Assembly (NCBI RefSeq): GCF_000022145.1
Contig: NC_011891.1
Coordinates: forward strand, 4,260,501 to 4,324,500
From: Anaeromyxobacter dehalogenans 2CP-1
Lineage (GTDB): Bacteria; Myxococcota; Myxococcia; Myxococcales; Anaeromyxobacteraceae
Direction: 5' to 3'
Length of the DNA stretch: 64,000 nucleotides
The notes beneath the pieces are model-generated. The model saw nothing but the letters and a program-made list of their open reading frames with translations, was not told the DNA's origin and did no database searches. Positions 8,073 to 17,108 of the stretch are shown in pieces (the stretch's first letter is position 1; each line of letters begins with the position of its first letter). The position numbers and the translations under genes are program-made.

Positions 8073-8819
8073 TCACTCTCCGTGCGCGAGGCGCTGCGCG
8101 AGCCGCTCGGGCAGCCCGGCCGCGCGCACCTTCGCGGCGGCCGCCGGCCAGTCGTAGGGGACGCGGTGGAAGGTGATGGACGCGCGCGCCACGTCCACGA
8201 TGGCGTAGCACGCCGCGGTGTTCCCGTCGCGGGGCTGGCCCGCCGAGCCCACCACCGCGAGCCAGCGGCGGCGGGGCGGGGCCGGGATGGCCACCCCCGG
8301 GATCGGCCGGAACGCCACCGGCCGGTCGGCCGCGCCGGTGTAGTAGAGCACCGGCTCGTGGACGTGCCCGCAGAAGACGTAGGGCGCGCCCGCCGCGGCG
8401 AGGCTCCGCTGCGCGTGCAGCGGATCGGTCACGTAGGTCCACTCCCGCGGCGCGTCGGCGCTGGCGTGCACCAGCACCAGCGGGTCGCGCCGGATCACCA
8501 GCGGCAGGCCGGCGAGGAACGCGCGCGCGGCCGGCCCGAGCCGCTCGCGGGTCCACGCCACCACCTCCTCGGCGATGGGGTTCATGGTGGCCGCCTCGCG
8601 CGGCTCGATCACCGCCGCGTCGTGGTTGCCGAGCACCACCAGCGCGCCGCGCTCCGCGTGCGCCTGGACGAGCTCGAGCACCGCGACCGGATCGGCGCCG
8701 TAGCCCACCAGGTCGCCGAGGAACGCGTGGCCGTCCACGCCCGCCGCCTCCGCGTGCGCGAGGCAGGCGGTGAGCGCCTCCAGGTTCGCGTGCACGTCGG
8801 CGAACAGCGCCAGCCTCAT
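8073..8819 (-). CDS. Metallophosphoesterase, calcineurin-like
   Basis: The 248-residue protein opens with LALFADVHANLEAL, then has FLGDLVGYGADP, VVLGNHDAA, VHASAD and YVFCGHVHEP, which together give the metal-binding D-x-H, GD, GNHD and GHxH motifs of binuclear phosphoesterases of the YfcE/ApaH-like group. The substrate (phosphodiester, phosphoprotein or dinucleotide) cannot be read from the sequence. The ATG at 8819 is chosen because the D-x-H motif then falls at residues 8-10, as in the family. It directly precedes the kinase-Usp gene, so a kinase/phosphatase-like pair is possible. A TATGCT hexamer on the minus strand near 8873-8878 is a candidate -10 box. Confidence 0.85.
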   Translation of the reverse strand: MRLALFADVHANLEALTACLAHAEAAGVDGHAFLGDLVGYGADPVAVLELVQAHAERGALVVLGNHDAAVIEPREAATMNPIAEEVVAWTRERLGPAARAFLAGLPLVIRRDPLVLVHASADAPREWTYVTDPLHAQRSLAAAGAPYVFCGHVHEPVLYYTGAADRPVAFRPIPGVAIPAPPRRRWLAVVGSAGQPRDGNTAACYAIVDVARASITFHRVPYDWPAAAAKVRAAGLPERLAQRLAHGE

Positions 8820-9277
8820 GCGCACCCCCGGGCCGCGTCGCCGCGGCGGACCGCCGGTCCGGCCCCGCGGGCCAGCATAGCAAGCGCAGCCCGTGCGGCC
8901 GCGCGGCGCCAGCATTGCGCCAGCGGCCGGACGTGCGGCCGGCTGCCTCCCCCGTTCCGGCGCCGCGCCGTCACGCTCCGTGCGTTTCGACCCAGGGGAA
9001 ACGCAAAGCGTTCGCGCAAGCGGTGCGTCGCGCGGGCATCATCGACTCGAAGCGGCGACGTCGATTGACCAAGGTCAGCAATTCGCGCAATTTTGTGCGC
9101 GGGCGACTCTATCGTTCGCGCATTTCGTGCTGTAGGCTTGCCGCTCGAAATGCCCGAACCCACGATGTGCGCGCTCCCCACGCAATCGCGGTCCTCGGGA
9201 GGCAGCCCGGCTGACTCGTCGCACCGCACTTTCGAGAGACGCCCGGCGCGTTCGCGCAGGCATCCAAGGAGAGTCAA
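8820..9277. promoter_or_regulatory. Divergent promoter region before DUF485/ActP operon
   Basis: There is no gene in this 458 bp. The portion 9000-9180 is noticeably richer in A and T than its surroundings and carries two similar boxes, CGCAATTTTGTGCGCG (9086-9101) and CGCATTTCGTGC (9119-9130), both preceded by TTCG. TTGACC at 9065-9070 and TATCGT at 9110-9115 are possible promoter hexamers but their spacing is poor. AAGGAGAG at 9267-9274 is the ribosome-binding site for the DUF485 gene. Confidence 0.45.
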
Positions 9278-9619
9278 ATGGCAGAAGCGGCACGGAGCGG
9301 TTCCAGCACGGACAAGGGCCACAAGAGCTCGCTCCAGGTCCTCGATTCCCCGGACTTCAAGGCGCTGGTGAAGAAGCGCTGGAGCGTCAGCATGGTGCTG
9401 CTCGCCCTGCTCTTCGTCGGCTACTACGGCTTCATCCTGCTGCTCGCGACGAACAAGGCCTTCGTCACGCAGAAGGTCGGCGAGGTCACCACGCTCGCCA
9501 TCCCGCTCGGCGTCGCGGTCATCATCTTCGCCTGGCTGCTCACCGCCTACTACGTGGGCTGGGCCAACAAGTCGTACGACCCCGAGGTCGAGCGGCTGAA
9601 GTCCCAGCTGAAGCGTTGA
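9278..9619 (+). CDS. DUF485 family small membrane subunit (YjcH-like)
   Basis: This 113-residue inner-membrane protein has a hydrophilic N-terminus of about 37 residues and two hydrophobic segments (about 42-60 and 73-93), with the DUF485 pattern SPDFKALVKKRWSVSMVLL and GYYGFILLLA. In acetate-using bacteria the DUF485 protein YjcH is encoded directly upstream of the ActP cation:acetate symporter, as here (22 nt gap). It probably forms part of or stabilises that transporter. The start is supported by AAGGAGAG four nucleotides upstream of the ATG. Confidence 0.9.
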   Translation: MAEAARSGSSTDKGHKSSLQVLDSPDFKALVKKRWSVSMVLLALLFVGYYGFILLLATNKAFVTQKVGEVTTLAIPLGVAVIIFAWLLTAYYVGWANKSYDPEVERLKSQLKR

Positions 9620-9641
9620 CCCGGATCGCACCAGGAGACCC

Positions 9642-11273
9642 GTGACCATGACCCACCTCGGCGTGATCCAGCAGCTCATCCTCCAGCAGGCGCAGCAGGC
9701 GGCGCCCCAGGCGACCACCACCCTCGGGAAGCCGACCGTCGCGTCCATCGGCTTCTTCTTCCTGATCGTGGCGGTGACGCTCGTCATCACCTACTTCGCG
9801 GCGAAGAAGACCAAGACCTCCTCCGAGTTCTACGCCGCCGGCCGCAGCGTGTCCGCGCTCCAGAACGGCTTCGCGCTCGCCGGCGACTACATGTCCGCCG
9901 CGTCCTTCCTCGGCATCTCCGGCATGGTCGCCCTCAAGGGCTACGACGGCATGATCTACGCCACGGGCTGGCTCGTCGGCTGGCCGGCGCTCATGTTCCT
10001 GGTGGCGGAGCCGCTGCGCAACCTGGGCAAGTTCACGTTCGCGGACGTGGTCGCGTTCCGCCTGCGCCAGAAGCCGGTCCGCATCGCGGCGGCCATCGGC
10101 GGCATCCTGACCGTGCTCTTCTACACCATCGCGCAGATGGTCGGCTCCGGCGCGCTCATCCAGCTCATGTTCGGCCTGAAGTACGAGATCGCCGAGATCA
10201 TCGTCGGCGTGGTCATGCTCGCGTACGTGCTGTTCGGCGGCATGCTCGCCACGACCTGGGTGCAGATCATCAAGGCCGGCCTGCTGCTGTTCGGCGTGAC
10301 CATCCTGACCGGGCTCGTGCTCGCGAAGTTCGGCTTCAACCCCGGCAACCTGTACCAGGCGGTGGTGGCGCAGTACGGCCAGCCGTCGCTCGAGCCGGGC
10401 GGCTTCGTCGCGAACCCGGTGGAGGCGGTCTCCCTGGGCCTCGCGCTCATGTTCGGCCTGCTGGGCCTGCCGCACATCCTGATGCGCTTCTACACGGTCC
10501 CGGACGCCAAGGCGGCCCGCAAGTCGGTGCTCTACGCGACCGGCCTCATCGGCTACTTCTACCTGATCATCCCGATCGTCGGCTTCGGCGCGGCCGTGCT
10601 CACGCCGGGCGGGCGCGCGTTCATCACCTCGGTCGACAAGGGCGGCAACATGGCCTCGCCGATCCTGGCGGAGCAGCTGCTCGGCTCCGGCTTCCTCGGC
10701 TTCATCGCCGCGGTCGCGTTCGCGACCATCCTCGCGGTGGTGGCGGGCCTCACGCTGGCCGGCGCGTCGGCCTACTCGCACGACATCTACGTGAACGTCA
10801 TCAAGGGCGGGCACGCGACCGAGGAGGAGCAGGTCAAGGCCGCCAAGACCGCGACGGTGGTGTTCGGCATCTTCGCGGTGGGCCTGGGCATCCTCTTCAA
10901 GGGCCAGAACGTGGCGTTCATGGTGGGCCTCGCGTTCGCCATCGCGGCCAGCGCGAACTTCCCGGCGCTGCTCATGTCCATCGTGTGGAAGCGCTTCACC
11001 ACCATGGGCGCGGTCTGGTCGATCCTGGTGGGCGCGTTCTCGTCCTGCATCATGATCCTGCTGTCGCCGACGGTCTGGGGCGAGGTGTTCCACCACCTCG
11101 ACGCCGCGGGCAAGCCCTACGGCATCCTGCCGTGGAAGAACCCGGCCATCTTCTCGATGACCGCCGCGTTCGTCGCGGGCATCGTGGTGTCGCTCGTGAC
11201 CGCCGACCAGACGGCGCAGGACAAGTTCGAGGACGAGAAGCTCCGCACGTACCTCGGCGTCGGCGCCGAGTAG
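9642..11273 (+). CDS. actP: Cation:acetate (monocarboxylate) symporter, SSS family
   Basis: The 543-residue inner-membrane symporter has about 13 hydrophobic segments and ActP hallmarks: SSEFYAAGRSVSALQNGFAL near 50-70, GDYMSAASFLGISGMVAL near 70-90, GLLGLPHILMRFYTVPDA near 270 and HDIYVNVIKGG near 375. It would import acetate, and possibly pyruvate or propionate, with sodium. It is cotranscribed with the DUF485 partner. GTG at 9642 is chosen because AGGAGA lies five bases upstream; the ATG two codons later is the alternative. A strong terminator follows 45 nt after the stop. Confidence 0.92.
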   Translation: MTMTHLGVIQQLILQQAQQAAPQATTTLGKPTVASIGFFFLIVAVTLVITYFAAKKTKTSSEFYAAGRSVSALQNGFALAGDYMSAASFLGISGMVALKGYDGMIYATGWLVGWPALMFLVAEPLRNLGKFTFADVVAFRLRQKPVRIAAAIGGILTVLFYTIAQMVGSGALIQLMFGLKYEIAEIIVGVVMLAYVLFGGMLATTWVQIIKAGLLLFGVTILTGLVLAKFGFNPGNLYQAVVAQYGQPSLEPGGFVANPVEAVSLGLALMFGLLGLPHILMRFYTVPDAKAARKSVLYATGLIGYFYLIIPIVGFGAAVLTPGGRAFITSVDKGGNMASPILAEQLLGSGFLGFIAAVAFATILAVVAGLTLAGASAYSHDIYVNVIKGGHATEEEQVKAAKTATVVFGIFAVGLGILFKGQNVAFMVGLAFAIAASANFPALLMSIVWKRFTTMGAVWSILVGAFSSCIMILLSPTVWGEVFHHLDAAGKPYGILPWKNPAIFSMTAAFVAGIVVSLVTADQTAQDKFEDEKLRTYLGVGAE

Positions 11274-11317
11274 CGTCCCGGGCGGCGGCCCCTCCTCGAC
11301 GCCGCCCTGAAGCCGCG

Positions 11318-11352
11318 CGGGCGGGCCCCTCCGGGCCCGCCCGTTCTTCTTT
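11318..11352 (+). terminator. Rho-independent terminator after actP
   Basis: An 11 bp perfect stem (CGGGCGGGCCC, 11318-11328, with 11333-11343), a CTCC loop and a TTCTTCTTT tail follow the symporter gene. Confidence 0.9.
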
Positions 11353-11389
11353 CGCGCGCGCCGCGGCGCGCGGCCCGGGCGGCGGCCGC

Positions 11390-13060
11390 CTAGAACCGGC
11401 GGAACTCGCCGTCGCCGGCCTTGCCGTTGCGCGCCGGGAGCGCGGGGAGCTCCGGCGCCACCGGCCGCGCGGCGGGGCGCGTCGGCGCCGCCGCGGTGAG
11501 GTGCGGCACGGGGGCCGGCTGCGCCCGCGGGGCGGTGTGGCCGGGGGCGCGGTGGTCGGCCGCGAGCTGGAAGAAGCTCATGAGCTGCTGGAGCGCCTCC
11601 GCCTGCGAGGCCATCTCCTCGGCGGTGGAGGACAGCTCCTCCGCGGCCGAGGCGTTCCGCTGCGTCACCTGGTCCACCGTGGCCATGGCCTTCGACACCT
11701 GCGCCACGCCGGCCGACTGTTCCTGCGACGCCGCCGCCACCTCCTGCACCAGGTCGGAGGTCTTGCGGATGGCGGGGATCATCTCGGCGATCATGTCGCC
11801 CGAGCGCACCGCCACGGCCACCGACGAGGACGCCAGCCCGCCGATCTCCTGCGCCGCCTTCTGGGCGCGCTCGGCCAGCTTGCGGACCTCCGTCGCCACC
11901 ACCGCGAAGCCCTTGCCGTGCTCGCCGGCCCGGGCCGCCTCGATGGCCGCGTTCAGCGCGAGGAGGTTGGTCTGGTAGGCGATCTCCTCCACGATGCCGA
12001 TCCGCTCGGCGATCGCGCGCATCGCCTCGACGGCCTCCTTCACCGCCGCGCCGCCCGCGTCGGCGCTGCGCGCGCCGTCCTTCGCCATCGCCTCCGACTG
12101 GCGGGCGGCCTCCGCGTTCTGCGTGATCGACGCGCTCATCTCCTCGAGGGACGAGGTGGTCTCCTCCACGCTGGCGGCCTGCTCGCCGGTGCCCTGGGAG
12201 AGCGACTGCGACGTGGCCGAGACCTGCGCCGACGCGCCGGTGAGCGCCTCGGCGCCGCCGCGCACCTCGGCGATCACCGTGGCGATGCGCTCCGCGGTGG
12301 CGCGCATGGCCGCCTGGAGCCGGCCGGCCTCGTCGGCGCGATCCACGGTGGGGAGCTCGCGCAGGTCGCCCTGCGCCATCCGCTCGAGCGCCGCGACCAC
12401 GCCGCTCACCGGCGTCACCACCGAGCGCGTGATCACCACGCTGAGCACGCCGCCGAACAGCACCGCGACGAGGAGCGTGACGGCGAGCGTGGTCCGGACC
12501 GAGGACGCGACCGCGGTCACCATCTCCGCCCGAGACTGCATCTGCCGGTGGTGCTCCTCGGCCAGCTCGTCGGCCGCGTCCACGACCCCGCGCGCCGACG
12601 CGTTGAACTCGGCCGCCGCGGCGCTGCCGGAGTCGGTGGACCCGTGCTTGCCGGCGCGGATCTCGGCCAGGAGCCGGCCCATCCCCGACACGTACGCGTC
12701 GAGGTCGCGGTGGATGGCCGAGAGCCGGACCCGGTCGTCCTCGCCCGCCAGCCGGTCCATCTCGCCGACGGACGTGCGGAGCTGCGTGAGGTCGGCCTCC
12801 CACTGCCGCTGGTAGTCGGCGACGGTGGCGGCCTGCTCGATGTTGATGAGGATGTCCTTCTCGAAGCGGCGCAGGCCGAGCGCCGCCGCGCGGGCGTCGT
12901 CGGCGTGCCGCGCCAGGAGCGCGTCGCCCCCGAGCATCTCGGCGGTGGACGCGCGGATGCGCTCGGTACCCCAGTAGCCGGATGCCGCGACCGCGGCGGT
13001 CGTCAGGGCCATGAGGCCGAAGGCGAGGAGCAGGCGGACTCGGATCGACAGGTCTTTCAC
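11390..13060 (-). CDS. Methyl-accepting chemotaxis protein with periplasmic helical-bundle sensor
   Basis: The 556-residue chemoreceptor has a membrane segment at about 9-28, a mostly helical periplasmic region (about 30-190) consistent with a 4HB-type ligand domain, a second membrane segment (about 192-212), a HAMP domain and a long signalling coiled coil. The conserved cytoplasmic hairpin tip reads [21 protein letters not shown] Pro/Ala-rich C-terminal tail of about 55 residues ends DGEFRRF rather than in a CheR-tethering pentapeptide. It would signal through CheW/CheA; the ligand is unknown. GTG at 13060 is supported by GGGAGG nearby. No che genes are adjacent, so it is an orphan receptor lying between the acetate transporter and a phosphotransferase. 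Confidence 0.9.
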   Translation of the reverse strand: MKDLSIRVRLLLAFGLMALTTAAVAASGYWGTERIRASTAEMLGGDALLARHADDARAAALGLRRFEKDILINIEQAATVADYQRQWEADLTQLRTSVGEMDRLAGEDDRVRLSAIHRDLDAYVSGMGRLLAEIRAGKHGSTDSGSAAAAEFNASARGVVDAADELAEEHHRQMQSRAEMVTAVASSVRTTLAVTLLVAVLFGGVLSVVITRSVVTPVSGVVAALERMAQGDLRELPTVDRADEAGRLQAAMRATAERIATVIAEVRGGAEALTGASAQVSATSQSLSQGTGEQAASVEETTSSLEEMSASITQNAEAARQSEAMAKDGARSADAGGAAVKEAVEAMRAIAERIGIVEEIAYQTNLLALNAAIEAARAGEHGKGFAVVATEVRKLAERAQKAAQEIGGLASSSVAVAVRSGDMIAEMIPAIRKTSDLVQEVAAASQEQSAGVAQVSKAMATVDQVTQRNASAAEELSSTAEEMASQAEALQQLMSFFQLAADHRAPGHTAPRAQPAPVPHLTAAAPTRPAARPVAPELPALPARNGKAGDGEFRRF

Positions 13061-13332
13061 ACAGCCTCCCGGCGCGGACGCGCCAACGGCCCGGGCGGGT
13101 GTGCAAGCACGGGCCCGGCCCCGGCGCGGCAGTGCGCCGCGCGCGTCGGGTGCGTGTGGGACGGCGGAACGCTCCAGGTCCCGCGGGCTTGGGACCAGCA
13201 GGGGCAGGTTTCCCCATCACCCGCCACAAATGGGTATGGGTCAACCCAGGGTCCGCGGATCGGCCCCGTTCTTGCTCTCCCAGTGATGGCGCGGCGCGGT
13301 GCGCGCGGCGGCGGCGCGAGGGCGCGCGCCCG

Positions 13333-14379
13333 CTACGGCGCCAGCTCGGGCACGTGGCGCGCGAGGACGCGCTGGAGCTCCGCCAGCTCGGGACGGCGCG
13401 CGAACGCGTCGCGCACGTAGCGCAGCGAGGCCGGGATGGAGACCAGGAACCCCGGGTTCCCCTTCACGCGGTCGATGAACACGAAGCGCCCGGCGTCCTT
13501 CAGCTTGCGCTGCACGGTGAGCAGGTCGAACGTGGCGCGGAACGGGCCGTACTCGAGGCGCGGACCGCCGGCCGCCGCGAACCGCTCCAGCCAGCGGCGC
13601 AGGAGCGCGTCGATCAGCTCGGGCGGGAGCTCCACGTAGCTGTCGCGCAGCAGCGCCACGAGGTCGTACTGGCGCGGCCCGAGCAGCGCGTCCTGGAAGT
13701 CGATGACCGCCTGCGCGCCGGCGGGCAGCACCATGATGTTGCGCGACTGGTAGTCGCGGTGGGTGAACCCGCGCGGCTCCGCCGCGAGCGCCGCCGCGAT
13801 CCGGTCGAAGTCGCGGTCCACCACCGCGCGCTCCTCCGGCGAGAGCCGCGCGCCCTTCCAGGCCTCGAGCCCCCACTCCACGAAGTGGTCCAGCTCCCAG
13901 CGGTACAGCTCCTCGTCGAACGCGCGGGTGAACGCGACGCACCCGGCCGGCCGGGCCTCGGCCGCGGCGCGCAGCCGGGCGAGCTGGTCGATCGCGTCCT
14001 CGTACAGGCGCGCGCGGGGCGCGCCGGCGAGCAGGCGCGTCTCGAGCATGTCGTCGCCGAGATCCTCCAGCACCATCAGCCCCTCGGCCTCCTCGAACGC
14101 GAGGATGGCGGGGACGCGCACGCCCAGGCCGGACAGGTAGCGCTGCACGTCGACGAACGGGTTCACGGCGGGCGCGCCGCCCTTCGTGACCTCCTCCGGC
14201 TTCGCGTCCGGCGGCATCACCATGACGACGTGCGAGCGCGGGCGCTCGCCGACCCGCCAGTAGCTGCGCAGCGACGCGTGGCCGGCCAGGCGCCGCACGG
14301 GCGCGCGGGAGACGTCCTCGCCGGTGGCGCGCGCCACCGCCGCGCGGACGCGGGCCTCGGTCTCCAAGGGTTCGCTCAT
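13333..14379 (-). CDS. Aminoglycoside-phosphotransferase-fold sugar kinase (AmgK-like)
   Basis: The 348-residue cytosolic protein has the APH kinase fold: a nucleotide-binding N-lobe with VVMVMPPDAKPEEV, a VLEDLGDDMLE hinge, the catalytic loop FTHRDYQSRNIMVLP and the metal-binding VIDFQDALLGPRQYDLVALLRD. This pattern matches COG3178 proteins, which include AmgK, the anomeric kinase of N-acetylmuramate/N-acetylglucosamine in peptidoglycan recycling. MurU, the usual partner nucleotidyltransferase, would lie downstream on the same strand but is not present here, so the assignment to recycling is tentative. The ATG at 14379 gives the expected N-terminus. Confidence 0.8.
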   Translation of the reverse strand: MSEPLETEARVRAAVARATGEDVSRAPVRRLAGHASLRSYWRVGERPRSHVVMVMPPDAKPEEVTKGGAPAVNPFVDVQRYLSGLGVRVPAILAFEEAEGLMVLEDLGDDMLETRLLAGAPRARLYEDAIDQLARLRAAAEARPAGCVAFTRAFDEELYRWELDHFVEWGLEAWKGARLSPEERAVVDRDFDRIAAALAAEPRGFTHRDYQSRNIMVLPAGAQAVIDFQDALLGPRQYDLVALLRDSYVELPPELIDALLRRWLERFAAAGGPRLEYGPFRATFDLLTVQRKLKDAGRFVFIDRVKGNPGFLVSIPASLRYVRDAFARRPELAELQRVLARHVPELAP

Positions 14380-14428
14380 GCCGTGGGCCTCGCCTCTCCT
14401 AGGGGTCGCGCCGCGCCGGTCCGGCGCG

Positions 14429-14458
14429 TTGACGCGGGTCACGCCGCCTGCCTATAAC
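14429..14458 (+). promoter_or_regulatory. Sigma-70-type promoter of the transsulfuration operon
   Basis: TTGACG (14429-14434) and TATAAC (14453-14458) are separated by 18 bp, the best housekeeping promoter in the window. It lies 40 bp before the cystathionine beta-synthase start. Confidence 0.75.
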
Positions 14459-14497
14459 GCCGGGATTCCCGTCGATCTTTCCGGATCCGGAGCCCCC

Positions 14498-15877
14498 ATG
14501 GCCTACCACGAGACCGTCCTCTCCGCGATCGGGCACACGCCGCTCGTCCGCCTGCAGAAGCTCACCGGTCCCGACGACGCGACCGTGCTCGTGAAGCTCG
14601 AGTACCTGAACCCCGGCGGCTCCATCAAGGACCGCATGGCGGTGCACATCCTCGAGAAGGCGGAGCGCTCGGGGCTGCTGCGGCCGGGCGGCACCATCGT
14701 CGAGAACACCAGCGGCAACACCGGCGTGGGCCTGGCCATGGCGGCGGCGGTGAAGGGGTACCGCTGCGTGTTCACCATGCCGGACAAGATGTCGAAGGAG
14801 AAGCAGGACACGCTGAAGGCGTTCGGCGCGAAGGTGATCGTGACGCCGACCAACGTGCCGGCCGACTCGCCCGACAGCTACTACTCGGTGGCCAAGCGCA
14901 TCGCGGCGGAGACGCCCAACAGCTTCTACGTGAACCAGTACCACAGCCTCGACAACGTCGAGGCCCACTACCAGCTCACCGCCCCCGAGATCTGGGAGCA
15001 GACCGGCGGCCGGCTCGACGCGTTCGTGGCCGGCCTGGGCACCGGCGGGACCATGAGCGGCTGCGGGAAGTTCTTCAAGGAGAAGGCCCCCGCCATCCTC
15101 AACGTCGGCGTGGACCCGATCGGCTCGGTGTACCACTCGATGTTCAAGACCGGGAAGCTCTCGCAGCCCCACGTCTACAAGGTGGAGGGCATCGGCGAGG
15201 ACATGATGTGCGGCGCGATGGACCTCTCGGTCCTCGACGACGTCCGCCAGGTGAACGACGCCGAGGCGTTCGTGATGGCGCGCCGGCTCGCCCGCGAGGA
15301 GGGCGTCCTCGCCGGCGGCTCCTCCGGGGCGGCGGTGCACGTCGCGGTGAAGCTCGCGAAGGAGCTCGGCAAGGGCAAGGTGATCGTGGTGCCGCTGCCC
15401 GACGGCGGGCGCGCCTACATCTCCAAGTTCTACTCGGACGAGTGGATGCGCGACAACGGCTTCCCGGTGGGCGCGGGCGGCCCGGTGTCCGCCGCCACCG
15501 TGAAGGACGTGCTCGGCCGCCGCCGCGGCGAGGTCATCTCCGCGCGCAAGACCGACAAGGTCGAGGCGGTGGTGAAGAAGATGAAGGAGCACGACATCTC
15601 GCAGATGCCGGTGGTGGACGACACCGGCCGCGCCATCGGGATGATCCACGAGTACGACCTGCTCAACTTCCTCATCGAGGGGAAGCACCGCCTCACCGAG
15701 GTGGTCGAGCCGCTGGTGCAACCGCTGCAGGGCGTGGTGGAGCCGGAGACGGCGCTCTCGCGCCTCCGCGACATCTTCAACGACGATCACGTGGCGGTGG
15801 TGAAGGAGGGCGATCGGGTCACCGGCATCGTGACCAAGATCGACCTCATCGAGTTCCTGGCGCAGCGGCTCCGCTAG
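14498..15877 (+). CDS. Cystathionine beta-synthase
   Basis: The 459-residue cytosolic PLP enzyme condenses serine with homocysteine to cystathionine. The Lys in GGSIKDRMA (Lys44) would hold PLP, and ENTSGNTGVGLA and GTGGTMSGCGKF bind substrate and cofactor phosphate. After the catalytic domain (about 1-325) comes a C-terminal CBS pair (about 340-455), the arrangement of cystathionine beta-synthases rather than of plain cysteine synthases, although residue-level proof of substrate choice is not available. The N-terminal heme-binding Cys-x-x-His segment of animal enzymes is absent. Cystathionine gamma-lyase follows 26 nt downstream, giving a complete reverse transsulfuration pathway from homocysteine to cysteine. 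Confidence 0.88.
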   Translation: MAYHETVLSAIGHTPLVRLQKLTGPDDATVLVKLEYLNPGGSIKDRMAVHILEKAERSGLLRPGGTIVENTSGNTGVGLAMAAAVKGYRCVFTMPDKMSKEKQDTLKAFGAKVIVTPTNVPADSPDSYYSVAKRIAAETPNSFYVNQYHSLDNVEAHYQLTAPEIWEQTGGRLDAFVAGLGTGGTMSGCGKFFKEKAPAILNVGVDPIGSVYHSMFKTGKLSQPHVYKVEGIGEDMMCGAMDLSVLDDVRQVNDAEAFVMARRLAREEGVLAGGSSGAAVHVAVKLAKELGKGKVIVVPLPDGGRAYISKFYSDEWMRDNGFPVGAGGPVSAATVKDVLGRRRGEVISARKTDKVEAVVKKMKEHDISQMPVVDDTGRAIGMIHEYDLLNFLIEGKHRLTEVVEPLVQPLQGVVEPETALSRLRDIFNDDHVAVVKEGDRVTGIVTKIDLIEFLAQRLR

Positions 15878-15903
15878 CCGCCCCGCCCTCCCACGGAGCG
15901 ACC

Positions 15904-17076
15904 ATGGCCGACGCCGAGACGAAGCCCGGGTTCGACACCCTCGCCATCCACGCCGGCCAGGCGCCGGATCCGACCACCGGCGCGATCATGACGCCGGTGT
16001 ACCTGTCGTCCACCTACGTGCAGGCCTCGCCCGGCGTGCACAAGGGCTTCGAGTACTCGCGCACCCGCAACCCGACGCGCGACGCGCTCCAGGGCTGCCT
16101 GGCGGCGCTGGAGGGCGGCCGGCACGCGCTCGCGTTCGCCTCCGGCCTCGCCGCCACCGACGCGATCCTCCACCTGCTCCAGGCGGGCGACCACGTCCTC
16201 GCCTCGGACGACGTGTACGGCGGCACCTTCCGCATCTTCGACAAGGTGTTCCGCCGCCACGGGCTGGAGTTCTCGCACGTGGACATGAGCGACCCGCGCA
16301 ACGTGGAGCGCGGGCTGCGCCCGAACACGCGGCTGGTGTGGATCGAGAGCCCCACCAACCCCATGCTGAAGATCGTGGACCTCGCCGAGGTGGCGCGGAT
16401 GGCGCGGGCGCACGGGGCGCGCACGGTGGTGGACAACACCTTCGCCACGCCGTACTTCCAGCGTCCGCTCGAGCTCGGCATCGACCTCGTCGCCCACTCC
16501 ACCACCAAGTACCTGAACGGCCACTCCGACGTGATCGGCGGGGCGCTGGTGACCTCGGACGACGCGCTGCACGAGCGGCTCGCGTTCCTGCAGAACGCGG
16601 TGGGCGGGGTGCCCGGGCCGCTCGACAGCTTCCTGGTGCTGCGCGGGCTGAAGACGCTGCACGTGCGCATGCAGCGCCACGCCGAGAACGCGCTCGCGCT
16701 GGCGCGCTTCCTGGAGGGCCACCCGCAGGTGGAGCGCGTCACCTACCCGGGCCTCGCCTCGCACCCGCAGCACGGGCTCGCGGCCCGGCAGATGAGGGGC
16801 TTCGGCGGCATGCTCACGTTCGTGATCCGCGGCGGCCTGCCGGCGGCGCGCGCCTTCCTCGAGCACGTGCGGATCTTCGCGTGCGCGGAGTCGCTCGGGG
16901 GCGTGGAGAGCCTCATCGAGCACCCGGCCATCATGACCCACGCGTCGGTGCCGAAGGAGACGCGCGAGGCGCTCGGGATCGCGGACGGCTTCATCCGCGT
17001 CTCCGCCGGGATCGAGGCGGTGGACGACCTCCGAGCCGACCTCGAGCGCGGCTTCGCCGCCGCGCGCCGCGCGTGA
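15904..17076 (+). CDS. Cystathionine gamma-lyase / gamma-synthase family PLP enzyme
   Basis: The 390-residue Cys/Met-metabolism PLP enzyme has FEYSRTRNPTRDALQGCLAALEGG near 45, FASGLAATDA near 80, VVDNTFATPYFQ near 180 and the PLP lysine in HSTTKYLNGHSD (Lys202). Being next to cystathionine beta-synthase, it most likely cleaves cystathionine to cysteine, 2-oxobutyrate and ammonia; a gamma-synthase role is the alternative, since the two are hard to separate by sequence. It starts with ATG seven nucleotides after ACGGAGCG-like ribosome-binding sequence and is in one operon with the synthase. Confidence 0.88.
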   Translation: MADAETKPGFDTLAIHAGQAPDPTTGAIMTPVYLSSTYVQASPGVHKGFEYSRTRNPTRDALQGCLAALEGGRHALAFASGLAATDAILHLLQAGDHVLASDDVYGGTFRIFDKVFRRHGLEFSHVDMSDPRNVERGLRPNTRLVWIESPTNPMLKIVDLAEVARMARAHGARTVVDNTFATPYFQRPLELGIDLVAHSTTKYLNGHSDVIGGALVTSDDALHERLAFLQNAVGGVPGPLDSFLVLRGLKTLHVRMQRHAENALALARFLEGHPQVERVTYPGLASHPQHGLAARQMRGFGGMLTFVIRGGLPAARAFLEHVRIFACAESLGGVESLIEHPAIMTHASVPKETREALGIADGFIRVSAGIEAVDDLRADLERGFAAARRA

Positions 17077-17108
17077 CGGCGGCCCCGGTCCGTGCCACGC
17101 TCGCGGGC

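Noticed and set aside
13061-13332. A promoter or operator around TGGGTCAACCCA (13237-13248 region) upstream of the chemoreceptor.
   Set aside because: On the minus strand TTGACC is present but no convincing -10 box follows at the right distance, and the site is nearly 180 bp from the start codon.
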